A DNA stretch of 20,529 bases from Azolla pinnata (GCA_037176905.1 JBBBWG010011613.1:1-20529), one strand, 5' to 3'. Numbered from the stretch's first letter, positions 1-8,949 are shown. Notes: generated from the sequence alone by a model not told the origin. Numbers and translations: made by a program.

Positions 1-81
1 CGGCGGATAACCTTCCTTCTGCCGCTCGCTCCCAGCGCTGTTATAGCTACCTCCGCCGCCGCCGCCAGCGCCGCTGCTCAT
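1..81 (-). CDS. Possible 5' end of a gene running off the left edge (minus strand)
   Basis: On the minus strand an ATG at 81-79 opens a frame of 27 codons that is still open at the window edge. It reads MSSGAGGGGGGSYNSAGSER followed by QKEGYPP. A Ser/Gly-rich start followed by a charged stretch and a Tyr-Pro-Pro is common at the N-terminus of small plant proteins, for example Pro/Tyr-rich CYSTM-type proteins, but this fragment is too short to assign a family. The following 600 bases upstream on that strand (82-700) are purine-rich, as in a plant 5' leader, and a TATAAG-like sequence on the minus strand near 673-680 could be its TATA element. The frame could also be a chance reading of the GCC repeat. 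No function is claimed. Confidence 0.35.
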   Translation of the reverse strand, partial: MSSGAGGGGGGSYNSAGSERQKEGYPP

Positions 82-800
82 GCTCGCTATCTCGCCACCC
101 CTGATCCAACCCCCACAACCCTACTCCTACTACTTCTACCCTGCTCCTTGCTCCCCTTCTCCCCTCCTTCCTTCTTCCTTCTTCCTCCTCCTCCGCCCGC
201 TTCTTCTTCTCCTTCTCCTCCTTCTCCTTCTTCCTCCTCGCCTCGCCGCTCCCTCCCACCTCATCCGTCCATCGCACCATTCTTCATTCTTCTCGCCCGC
301 CCCTGCTCCGATGCTCTCGCGCCCACCACGCCCGGCACCGCCTCAGCAAGAGCGTTCCCCGCGCGCCGCCTGCCCCCTACTTCCCTCCCTCATTTCCATC
401 CCCACGCCATGCAAGCTACACCCCACGTGCATCTACACCATCCCGCCGCCGATCAATACTCCGCCATTCATGTTCATCCTCCATGCATGCATCGCCATCG
501 CCCCAATGGCTGCTTTCCGCTTCAAACTCCTCCGCGCTCGCCTTGATCGCGATTCGCGGGCCTGCCAGCGGGCCGTGGCCGCGATGCTGCTTGGTGCTGG
601 TGGTGATGGATGCAGACGGATCGCTCCGTCCTTCCCCGTCCTTCCTACTGCCTGCCGCCGCCGCCGCTGCTGCTTATACACGGGCGCGACGGAGGAGCAA
701 AAATCCTATCAACGTGTCTGCTGCAGCTGTGTCACTGGGCGATTAGGGTTTAGGGTTTAGGGGATCTGGGGCAGTAAAAGACGGGGATTTGGAGGAAGAG
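82..800. promoter_or_regulatory. Pyrimidine-rich leader/promoter-like region
   Basis: This stretch is strongly C/T-rich on the plus strand up to about 350 and GC-rich around 540-680. It contains open frames on both strands, the longest 226 codons on plus (80-760), but these are low-complexity Pro/Ser/Leu-rich or Arg/Glu-rich readings with no recognisable domain, so I treat them as composition artefacts. It fits best as the divergent upstream region of the possible minus-strand gene at the left edge. A short CATGCATGCAT tract lies near 483-492. Confidence 0.35.
743..762 (+). promoter_or_regulatory. Telomere-type motif (TTTAGGG)n, telo-box like
   Basis: About three consecutive copies of the plant telomere-type heptamer TTAGGGT are present (TTAGGGTTTAGGGTTTAGGG). 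Single or double copies of AAACCCTAA/TTAGGGTTT in promoters are known in plants as telo-boxes. The position upstream of the putative left-edge gene fits that, but no function is shown. Confidence 0.55.
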
Positions 801-868
801 GACGGGGATTGAACCAACGACAGGGAATCCGACGCCAAGCGTAGAAACAGTAAATGGTTGGTAATATA

Positions 869-874
<6 letters not shown>

Positions 875-922
<48 letters not shown>
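875..922 (+). repeat. (TC)n microsatellite
   Basis: An uninterrupted 48-bp run of TC dinucleotides, 24 repeats. Confidence 0.95.
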
Positions 923-924
<2 letters not shown>

Positions 925-956
925 ATCGAGGATCTGTCTGATGGGGGAAAAAAACC

Positions 957-982
957 TCTTCTTCTTCTTCTTCTTCTTCTTC
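957..982 (+). repeat. (CTT)n microsatellite
   Basis: Run of about eight CTT trinucleotides shortly after the TC tract. Confidence 0.9.
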
Positions 983-1755
983 GCCTTCTTCTCAGTTTTT
1001 TGTATTTTTTACTGTGTAACATATTTATTGTTTATTGCGGCTCCATAGATAACAGTATTCAAACAAATCGCCCTTTTCTTCTCTCTCTATTCAATCCTGA
1101 TTTTCTTTTCCCTCCCCCCCCCCTCGCCCACCAATTTATTACGATTCATGAAGAGAGAGGAAACTCTGGTATACACACATAAATAAATAAATAGCTATCT
1201 ATTTATATGTTTTGTTTTCAATATATATTCGGATAGAGATAAAAAGAAAGCGGAAGGTGTCGCTGTCAGCGCGCGCTTCGATTTGATGGATTGACACAAA
1301 TAATTTCACGAAGCTGGGTCCCATTTTATTTAAAAACAAAAAGGAAACAAATAATGAAAATACCCAAAGAAAAAAGAAAAAGGCACCAACGAGAGAGAAA
1401 AGGGCGCGGGCCCCTTTTTTCTTTTTCTTTTCTTTATTTATTTATTATTCGATCCCCCGGCAGACAGAATCCGAAAAATCCAAGCAGAAAAAAATTAGGG
1501 AAAAATAAAAACAAAAAAGCGTCGCCCGCGTGCACACGTGGCTTTTTGCAATAATAACTGTGCGGATTTTCTAGTTTTTTGTTTTTTTTGCTGCTGCATT
1601 TCTTTGTTTTACGCTGTGCCCTTTTTCTTTTTTTCTGTTTTTTTTTTGTTTTTTTTTTTAGCAACGAGAAGAAGAGACTAAAAAACTTCCCTCCTTTTTT
1701 TTGGCCCGCTTTTATTTATGATTTTTTTCTGGTTTTTCTTCTACCAATCATTGGA

Positions 1756-1826
1756 GTCCACGTCAGCAAGGCGGCACCGGCTCCGCCGCCCGCCACGTGG
1801 CGCTTGCGTGGCGGCCACGTCATCGG
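1756..1826. promoter_or_regulatory. Cluster of ACGT-core (G-box/ABRE-like) sites
   Basis: Three ACGT cores lie within 71 bp: TCCACGTCAGC near 1757, the perfect 12-bp palindrome CGCCACGTGGCG at 1791-1802, and GCCACGTCATCG near 1814. CACGTG and CACGTC cores are the known binding sites of plant bZIP and bHLH factors. The spacing and GC-rich setting suggest a promoter element, but no transcript start or coding gene can be attached to it. Confidence 0.45.
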
Positions 1827-1854
1827 GGCAATGCGATGTATGGTCAACCAAAGT

Positions 1855-1985
1855 ATGCATGTAGCCGATGCATGCATGCAAGCATAAGCGCCTGCATGTT
1901 GCATGCATGTATGGATGGAAACGCATGCATGCATGCATGGAGTAAGTAGCATGCACGTCGCGATGCATGCATGTACGTATATGGA
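1855..1985. repeat. CATGCATG palindromic repeat cluster
   Basis: Multiple overlapping copies of the self-complementary octamer CATGCATG and its TGCATGCA phase occur over about 130 bp, mixed with ATGTATGG variants. The core CATGCA is the RY element known from plant seed-type promoters. The density here looks more like simple-sequence expansion. Confidence 0.7.
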
Positions 1986-2016
1986 TGAAGACATGTATGC
2001 ATTCGTCTGTTCGCAG

Positions 2017-2113
2017 ATCAGATCAGCTCTCAGCTCTCAGCTCTCAGATCTCAGCTCTCAGCCCTCAGCTCTCAGCTCTCAGATCTCAGCTCTCAGCCCT
2101 CAGCTCTCAGCTG
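2017..2113 (+). repeat. CTCAGCT/CTCAGAT heptamer tandem repeat
   Basis: Heptamers of the type CTCAGCT, with CTCAGAT and CTCAGCC variants, run for about 95 bp. Five heptamers form a 35-bp higher-order unit repeated exactly at 2031-2065 and 2066-2100. Confidence 0.9.
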
Positions 2114-2432
2114 CGACCCCTGATGCATCGAAATCTAGAACTCGCTCTTTCGCTGATGCACAAAATTGCGCTTCCGCTTGCGGCGAAACCGGATCGAGTC
2201 CGAGCGGGCTCTGCTCGTCGGGCATCGGAAATCTTTGTGCAGAAGCCAGAGCCCCCATGGCAATGTACTCACTCCATGAAGCAAGCGAGCAGAGAGGCGG
2301 CTGAGAAACCCCAGACACTTTTGGCAGAGGCAACAATCATTGAAGTTGGGTGTCTGTGTGCGCTACCCATCTTCTTTGCTTCTGATCGCGACGTGGGGGG
2401 GGGGGGGAAAGCAAGTTTTACCCATTCTTGTG

Positions 2433-2435
<3 letters not shown>

Positions 2436-2468
<33 letters not shown>
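2436..2468 (+). repeat. (TC)n microsatellite
   Basis: Uninterrupted TC dinucleotide run of about 33 bp, preceded by a G11-type homopolymer near 2396-2407. Confidence 0.95.
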
Positions 2469-2470
<2 letters not shown>

Positions 2471-2687
2471 CTCACTCTAGGGTCAGCATTCTGGAGCTTT
2501 CAGATGCTTATTTTTACGGCTTTTTTGCCCTTGTGGTCCAGACTCTCTGAGCCCCAACGAAACGTACGGGGGAAGGGGGGGTAGATTCACTGCAAGCTCT
2601 TTGCTCCCTTTTTTTCTCTCCGGCTTTTGCAGGTCCCTGTCAGCTTCTCGTTTGCCCATCACAGAAGAGCTATCAGCAAGCTTTCTC

Positions 2688-2750
<63 letters not shown>

Positions 2751-2777
2751 GATGATGGTGGTGGTGTTGTTGGTGGT
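2688..2777 (+). repeat. (GAT)n/(GGT)n compound microsatellite
   Basis: About sixteen GAT triplets run into GGT triplets, with GATGAT interruptions. Confidence 0.95.
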
Positions 2778-3173
2778 GCGCCACTACGGGCGTGGGCTTT
2801 CACATCAGATCGAATATTTCCGTTTAGCAATCGTCTTGATGTGGGTTAAGCTCCCCTGCATGCAATGTCTGAATGCCTCAGACATCATCAGGCAGGCCGC
2901 GGTCGACATGCATGAGAACTCCGGCCCCAGATAGCCGTTTCACACCATGCGAACGAAGCTTCTTCTGTGTTCACACTCTCGGAACGTACGGCCAATGTGC
3001 GCAATACAACACCTTCACCTACTTCCACTGCCATAGCCTGCTCTAATCCACAGTTCTTACTCGGGCGCATGAATGCGGCCACGTGAAAAAAACTACGCCA
3101 CGTTTTTATTATTAGTATTACAGGATGCTCACAAGACGACTCAAGCCAGGATTAGTCCAGTCTGAGCGTTGTG

Positions 3174-3215
3174 TTTGTGCTAATCCCCACGGGATTTGTG
3201 CTAATCCCCACGGGA
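3174..3215 (+). repeat. Perfect 21-bp tandem duplication
   Basis: The 21-mer beginning TTTGTGCTAATCCCC occurs at 3174-3194 and again, without a mismatch, at 3195-3215. Perfect identity implies a recent event. Confidence 0.95.
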
Positions 3216-3324
3216 TCCATAGCCCTTCTGAACAATTGATGAGCACGAAAGATATCATCGCCCTAAGCGCCCTTGACTTGTAAGTTAGATGCTTGCCTTA
3301 ATACTATGCCATCGTGCTCGCTCC

Positions 3325-3345
3325 ATCGATCGATCGATCGATCGA
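3325..3345 (+). repeat. (ATCG)n microsatellite
   Basis: About five tandem copies of ATCG, which is self-complementary as CGATCGATCG. Confidence 0.9.
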
Positions 3346-3699
3346 CCTCCCTTTCCTTCCTTGTTCTTTTCAAGGCTGGATTAATGCCAGACCCCGAATG
3401 GAGATGAGGCTCTAACAAGCTCGCTGGAAATAATACCTCTACTTTGAATGATTTTGTGTACTGGGATATTTGTAATGTGCACTGCGAATGTAGATTGAGG
3501 AGAGTGCCAGTTTGGACTTGTTCTTCTTTTATCTTTCCTTTTTTTCAATGGAAAGATTCACTCTTTAATATAAAATAATACCGTTTGCTTGTTGGCTACG
3601 TACATTTGTTTTCCTCTCTCTCTCTCTCTGCCTTTCTTTCATTTTATTGTTGTCTTCTATACTGTTTTTAGCTTGTACTTGTACCCTAATAAACTATTA

Positions 3700-4960
3700 T
3701 CAGTCTCTCTTTGCTGTACGTTTACGTTATTGGTGAGGGGGAAGAGCCATCGGGGTGATCTACATCACTTTGCCTCCTGCTGTCCCATAGAACATACGTT
3801 TATGCCATACTGCATAGTAATTCTTGCATTGTCTGACGACCTTACCTTAATTGTTATCTTAGTTTGGACTTGTTGTTATTCTTCTTCTTCTTCTTAAAAA
3901 TGCTATCGTTTCATTCGTTACAGAATTTACAGAGTTTAATATATGCAAGGAGAGAATTTCCAACAACATTTGTCCTCCTTGTGAGACATCTAAACAACAT
4001 TACAAAGACCTTAATCTATGGAGTTTCATGTAGTGGGCACCCATTCAAGCTCTGTTATATTAAAAAGCGCAAATCGTAGCACTTCGCCTGATGTGAGCAT
4101 CAAGCTGTTTGAAGAGGTGCCAATCACGGCGCCTACTTTTTCACATCTCCTGTCAATAGATTGGGACAATATGTTGGATGCATACGGTTTAATGCATGAC
4201 ATGTGGGCTAACGTGATAGAAACATTAGAAACCCGCTGGAGTTTGTACATGTTGATACATATGTTGCAAAGGGAGACAATAATGGCCAATGATCAATCCA
4301 ACGATGCATCAAGGACTCACTCGAGCCTTTTCTCGAAGCAGTAGTTGATCGTGCCCGACAAATAAATCGAGCGAGAGGCTCAAATTCTTGTTGGCACAAA
4401 GAGCTTGTAGTTATATATCGTGGACAAAGGGTCTTCAATCATTGCCGATCAGTGACCGGTAACATTGTGGACAAGGAAATTAGATGCACTTGGTTAAATG
4501 CACAACTAGACTTACATCCTAGAGTTTAGTCTAATCAAATAATAACTAATCTTCTTAAATTCTAATAAATAAATGATGGTGGTTTAGATTGAGAACACTG
4601 AAACCTAAGTTCCTCGGTCTTCGGTTCCTCAGCTCTTCTTGTCCCGTAATTCCTTTGTGAGCCAAATAACACGCATTCAATCTGCGAACCAGTCCTCGGT
4701 TAGCTACTTCTCAGCTAACTTGTCACACAAATTGATGTTGTTTCTCAATAATATAAAAGTCTTAAGTATGTTTATAAAGATCCAAGGGAAATCAAGTAAA
4801 GAAAACCGTTCATGAAACAATAATTTGAGGAATATGAGGCTAACTCACAACAATCGTGTTTTTCAAATTGAAATTAGTATATTTATTGTGGTGATGACAT
4901 AACCTAAGTCATTAAGCCATTAAGCCTTTATGAACCAATCTCAAGGCTCCACTCTGGTTG
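3700..4960. other. AT-rich intergenic DNA
   Basis: Apart from the unrecognised 108-codon frame at 4018-4344, I see no gene, RNA or clear repeat here. A short CTT run lies near 3880-3895. Confidence 0.5.
4018..4344 (+). CDS. Unrecognised 108-residue ORF (doubtful)
   Basis: An ATG-initiated frame of 108 codons stands out in an otherwise stop-rich, AT-rich area. It is not low complexity and includes a hydrophobic and aromatic segment with SIDWDNMLDAYGLMHDMW. I do not recognise a family. No splice partners are evident, and the overlapping minus-strand frame at 4289-4026 is equally long in part, so a chance frame or decayed element is likely. Confidence 0.15.
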   Translation: MEFHVVGTHSSSVILKSANRSTSPDVSIKLFEEVPITAPTFSHLLSIDWDNMLDAYGLMHDMWANVIETLETRWSLYMLIHMLQRETIMANDQSNDASRTHSSLFSKQ

Positions 4961-5452
4961 AAGCCTAATCGTTGCCTGTGCCTAATCGTAATTCTTGTAA
5001 TTTATGTTTGTTTGGTTAGATGTCACATTTTGCCGATTTACAAAACGATATCTTATTAATTCAGTAGCACTACAGAAAAACTTCGGTCATTAGTGATATT
5101 AATATTTAGATTAAAATATTAAAACAGGATGCATAAAAATCCTTGTGACTTCACTAAACACCTTGGAAGTACTTAAACAAAGATACATACATAGAATGAT
5201 TGGAAATATATAATGCATAAGTAGAAAGAACATTATGGATCGGAGGAATTACTTCAACAACAATGTATCAACAGAAAGAAAACATAAACATTTGCAGTAG
5301 TTTCATGACATGAATATACAAAAAAAGGATGTTAGTGTCACTCCCAGACACAAAAAGGGACTCCATTAATTTGCATAGCTTGACACAAAGAGAGTTATAT
5401 TACATTTCTCACAAAAGTGGCATTTGGGAGACCTAATTCCCAATTTCTATAT

Positions 5453-6381
5453 TTACAAATCAGACTTCAACAAGCAAGTTGTGTGCCCATTGATACCATG
5501 CTCCAAGTAGTGCTCCACCGACACATGGTTGAACCACTGTACACTACCCCCTATCACGTCCAAAGAAATCTTGATTAGTCGGTAGAATCTTAGTCACAAT
5601 ACATATTCTCATCGTAAAGTGAAAACTTACCATGTTCTTGTACTTCCGCTTTGTAACACACCTTCGATAAATTGTAAATGCAAAATTATCTCGTAAAATC
5701 CATAGACAATAGCATTAGGTTGCAAAAGTATTTTCACCTGCTGCATTGGCGATTCAATTGCGGTTGTAATATCTGCATATAAGATGTTGTTTAATGGGTC
5801 CATATACAACAAACCTTCTTTGTTTTTCATTATCCCACTCTCATGATTCCCACAGTTTACAGAGGTGTATAGGCTCCAGTGCTAATTGTGGAGTACCATG
5901 GATAAACATCTTGACACCTGCTGGTACAAACCCATATGTCTGCTTCATCTTACCAACCTACGTCATATTGAGCCAAAATAGATCTACCTATATATACTGC
6001 GTGATCCCAACCAACAAGTGGAAATCTAGCCAAACTGAGAATAAATTTACAAATGTTGTTGAAGTAATCACCGCTGCTCTGGTAATCAACCCCAAGCCAT
6101 TGTTCTTCATTGCATGTTATCTCATACCTATACAAAGACCATATAAAACAAATTATGTAACATCATGTGATCATGTGCAATATATCCATAAATGCAACCC
6201 ACTTGCTCAATGTTGTATTAGTTGCCATATTAGTCCTCTTGAATAACTTGCAGTTAATCACTTCTATTTGTCATACATCCACATCATCCATATCTTCATC
6301 CTCTCCAAATGACACTTCAAGTGCTGAACTCTCATTTTCTGGACCAGTGACAAATTCGAGCTTTTCTTCGAGTAGAACATA
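5453..6381 (-). pseudogene. Decayed or multi-exon coding-like fragments, minus strand
   Basis: Several protein-like readings appear in order on the minus strand. The frame 6381-6271 ends in an acidic tail, SFGEDEDMDDVDV, then a stop. The frame 6135-5950 contains WDHAVYIGRSILAQYDVG. The frame 5830-5627 contains QQVKILLQPNAIVYGFYE. The frame near 5578-5453 contains VSVEHYLEHGINGHTTC and ends in a stop. They are separated by stops and frame changes. A GTATGA donor-like site follows the acidic segment. I recognise no family. They could be exons of a lineage-specific gene or a degraded transposon protein. Confidence 0.25.
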
Positions 6382-6402
6382 CTATTGTTTGTTCTCCATT
6401 CT

Positions 6403-6611
6403 AACATGTGAAGTTCCATCAAGAGTCTGTATCAAGAAAATAAAAGTATGGTTCCGTGAAGCACAGGGAGGGGAAAAAATAGATGGCATTGCAACAATAG
6501 ATGTTTGGCACTTAAATGTGTTCTATTTCGATAAGTGGAGTTTCTTATGGAACTTCACTGAGCCGCACTCTTATTTTCTCGAGACAGACTTGTGATGGAA
6601 CTTCACGTGTT
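6403..6611. repeat. 59-bp inverted repeat, arms 6403-6461 and 6553-6611
   Basis: The reverse complement of 6553-6611 aligns without gaps to 6403-6461 with 10 mismatches in 59 (83%). Weaker similarity continues outward for about 40 bp on each side. The loop is 91 bp. Read from each arm outward-in, both encode a similar peptide: LTCEVPSRVCIKKIKV on plus and LTREVPSQVCLEKIRV on minus. Confidence 0.85.
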
Positions 6612-7304
6612 AAAAGGGAGAAAGAACCACCAGATGTTGTACTCAATTTGCCCCTTTTTGTATCTGAGAATGACATTGACATTATTTTTTGTATCTTCAT
6701 GTGATAGAACTACTTCAAATTTCTAAACCATAACTCACCGTGTCCTTTTACTGATGCATTGTGACTCTCTCTCTCTCTCTCGTACAAAACAAAACGAGAC
6801 AAGACAAGAAGTTAGAAAAAGCTTCACATATCAAACTTCCAACCACTTACCACGAGTCCCCTTAAAGGTTAATGTACAACAATCGAGCTCAGATGCTAAG
6901 GTTCTTAACCTATTATTACTTTTAGCTAGGACAGTCCTCCTATATTTAAATCCTTTGATACTTTACTGGTTACATTTAAGAGTTTAAAGGTGGCCCTATT
7001 CTTAGGTTGTGCGTTCAGACCTATCCCACATTTAACACTAGTATTTTTATAACTAGGTCCTTTTATTTAGCCTAATAATTCCCTCTTTTTGGTGATTATG
7101 CAACCAAACAGAATTTGAATGCAATTTAGGCATGTATGAAGCCTAATTTCTTGAGCGAAGCTTTAAACGAGATACGATATTTTCCCAAACAAAGGCATGA
7201 TAAAGCAACAACCTGTTCTCTCGAAGACTTTTATATAAAAAATTCAGGAGGACACAAGTTATATACTACAAAATTCATATCATATCAAACAGACTTTACA
7301 GGCG

Positions 7305-8000
7305 AAGGCAACGACCAGAAGCTACTGGAAAAATTGTGGCATGATTTCCCTTCAGCAGGTTCCAAGACTGTAACTAAGCACCTGCGAAGAGAAGTGTGGC
7401 ATGATTTCCTTTGAGCAGGATTCAGCACAGTAACTACGCATAGGAAAATGACCAGAAGCTGCTGGAGAAAGTGTTGGCATGATTTCGTTTCAGCAGGTTC
7501 CGGCATAGTAACTAAGCTTAGGAAAATAACCAAAAGCTGCTAATACATTAATGTGGTAAGATATTCCTTTGGCAGATTCCAGCACAGGAACTAAGAACAC
7601 GCAAACGACCAGAACCTGGTGGAGAAAATGTGGCATGGTTTCCCTTGAGCAGGTTTCGACACAGTAACTAAGCACAAGAAAACGTGATAGTAAAATAGTA
7701 TGGTATGATTTTCCTTCAGCAGATTCCCGCACAGGAAACTGAAAATAAGAAAACGACCAGAAGCTGCTAATAGAAATGTGGTATGGATTTCCTTCAGCAG
7801 ATTCCAACACAGGAAACCGAACATAAGAAAACGACCAGAAGCTGATAATAGAGATGTGGCATGGTTTACTTTGAGCAGGATCCAACACCGTAACTAAGCA
7901 CAAGAAAATGTCCGAAAGCTGCGGCTTAAAGACATGTGGCATGACTTTACTTCAGCAGATTCCACCACAGGAACTAAGTGCTGCACCAGAAGAATGTGCC
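7305..8000. repeat. Diverged 78-bp tandem repeat array (nine units)
   Basis: A landmark GGCATG (or GGTATG/GGTAAG) recurs at 7338, 7398, 7476, 7555, 7632, 7702, 7780, 7858 and 7938, giving spacings of 60, 78, 79, 77, 70, 78, 78 and 80. Each unit also carries CTTCAGCAG or a variant, a CACAGGAACTAAG-type block, and ACGACCAGAAGCTGCT. Degenerate relatives may continue to about 8090. Because 78 bp is 26 codons, long repetitive frames result, including a 150-codon frame on minus at 7942-7490 and one of 82 codons at 7533-7285. I regard these as by-products unless transcription is shown. Confidence 0.9.
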
Positions 8001-8575
8001 ACTTTGTTTGGCAGACGTGGGAACACGCAGTCAGGAATCAAGCAGTGCAGAAAATGCCAGCTACTGAAGAAATTTGGCACTTCCAGCAAACCGAGGAATA
8101 TAGCAGTAGCGTTTCCAGAGACGAGGGAATGCAGCATTTCCAGAGAACGCTGTATGTAGGCATCGCAGCGACAAGCAGGGCGATGCAACGACGCAGGGGA
8201 TGCAGCAGGAGTGGAGAAAGTCGTACCTTGGTGAAGCCGGAGCACATGTTGCAGCTGAGGAAGGAGGCAGAAACGATGGCGGTCTTAGGTGGGAGCACCG
8301 GCATTGATCCGATTCGGAAGCACATCGAGGCTGGACGTCTTCGCGGAACGCAGGTTGTGGTTCTTCTCAGGGAGGCAGGCAAAGGTGCAGCGCCATCGCC
8401 ATCGCCATCGCCATCGCCGTCGCCGTCGCAGAAAACAGGAAGCAGTTCTGCATTCTGCGTTTTGCGTTTTGCGTTTTGCGTTTTGCTCTGCGTTCTGCGT
8501 TTTGCGTTCTGCGTTCTGCGTTTGTGCGGGTTCATAATATTAATGCCTAGTTTCAAACTTGTAATGCTTAATTAA
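7934..8575 (+). CDS. Long repetitive ORF at the edge of the 78-bp array (doubtful)
   Basis: A 213-codon ATG frame starts in the last 78-bp unit. It continues through a non-repetitive part with peptides such as WHFQQTEEYSSSVSRDEGMQ and SGESRTLVKPEHMLQLRKEA, then enters a Pro-Ser hexamer repeat and a Cys/Phe-rich repeat. The unique middle part (about residues 60-150) is not low complexity. I recognise no domain, and the C-terminal half is pure simple-sequence translation. It may be part of a repeat family carried in this genome. Confidence 0.2.
   Translation: MWHDFTSADSTTGTKCCTRRMCHFVWQTWEHAVRNQAVQKMPATEEIWHFQQTEEYSSSVSRDEGMQHFQRTLYVGIAATSRAMQRRRGCSRSGESRTLVKPEHMLQLRKEAETMAVLGGSTGIDPIRKHIEAGRLRGTQVVVLLREAGKGAAPSPSPSPSPSPSQKTGSSSAFCVLRFAFCVLLCVLRFAFCVLRLCGFIILMPSFKLVMLN
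8396..8429 (+). repeat. (ATCGCC)n/(GTCGCC)n hexamer repeat
   Basis: Consecutive hexamers ATCGCC, then GTCGCC, form a short array. Confidence 0.9.
8446..8523 (+). repeat. TTCTGCG/TTTTGCG short tandem repeat
   Basis: Units of six to seven bases of the form TTTTGCG, TTCTGCG or TTTGCG repeat for about 75 bp. Confidence 0.9.
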
Positions 8576-8880
8576 CTGCTTAACACCGAACCGATTAGTT
8601 GTGAGCTCAATTAACATCGAATCGATTAACGCCAAATTAATGCGTCATTCAGTTGATTCGATTAAAAAATTGTTGACTGTTAGTAATATCGCAGTATATA
8701 GTAAGGGAATCGATTAGGATCAGTTAGTGGGAAGCGATTAGGAGTAGAATCAATTTAACATTGTACGAACGGATCGATTGCGTGTTAATTTTTAGCGGAA
8801 GATGAGTGTAATTTTTTTGTTCAGACGTTAGAATGTAATTTATACTTTTGTTAGGCGTTTTGCCTGGTTATTCTCCCCTT
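8560..8880. other. AT-rich DNA with recurring CGATTA motif
   Basis: No gene is seen. The string CGATTA or TCGATTA recurs at least six times in roughly 180 bp (for example near 8591, 8623, 8659, 8711, 8738). A CTT tract near 8878-8894 and a poly-T follow. Confidence 0.5.
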
Positions 8881-8949
8881 CTTCTTCTTCTTCTGCTTCT
8901 TTTTTTTGGGCTTTTCTGACTCGTTCTGCTCGATGTTTCGTTCTACTGT

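Larger units (their letters stand above)
800..1750. other. Intergenic low-complexity DNA
   Basis: No gene is recognisable. The stretch holds a long TC microsatellite, a CTT tract, an AAAT tract near 1181-1193, and alternating poly-T and poly-A-rich blocks from about 1320 to 1740. Short frames here are rich in Lys/Arg or Phe/Leu, as expected from composition alone. Confidence 0.6.
2114..3700. other. Intergenic DNA with microsatellites
   Basis: No conserved gene is visible. A sequence ending CTTTTGCAG near 2632 resembles a splice acceptor and AATAAA near 3688 resembles a poly(A) signal, so an untranslated or non-coding transcript on the plus strand is possible but unsupported. Frames across the GAT repeat give poly-Asp or poly-Met and are not credible proteins. 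Confidence 0.5.
4960..7170. mobile_element. Possible decayed transposable element
   Basis: Near both ends the sequence shows related motifs in inverted orientation. At 4979-5016 there is GCCTAATCGTAATT followed by GTTTGTTTGGTT. At 7102-7149 there is AACCAAACAGAATTTG followed by a GCCTAATTT. The heptamer GCCTAAT recurs near 4962, 4980, 7068 and 7140. Between them lie coding-like minus-strand fragments broken by stops, plus an internal inverted repeat. This pattern would suit a DNA transposon with subterminal motifs, but no transposase motif is recognised and target-site duplications were not found. The boundaries are tentative. Confidence 0.25.

Noticed and set aside
80-760. 226-codon plus-strand frame
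   Set aside because: Pro/Ser/Leu-rich reading of C/T-rich DNA with no domain; overlapping frames of similar quality exist on both strands.
800-840. tRNA-like T-arm sequence (GGTTCAATCC on minus)
   Set aside because: The flanking bases do not form the five-base T stem and no acceptor or anticodon arm could be placed.
2601-2849. Poly-Asp (or poly-Met) proteins across the GAT repeat
   Set aside because: Produced by the microsatellite; flanks show no conserved sequence.
7305-8000. CRISPR array
   Set aside because: Repeats are long, diverged and contiguous without unique spacers of constant length, and the setting is a plant nuclear genome.
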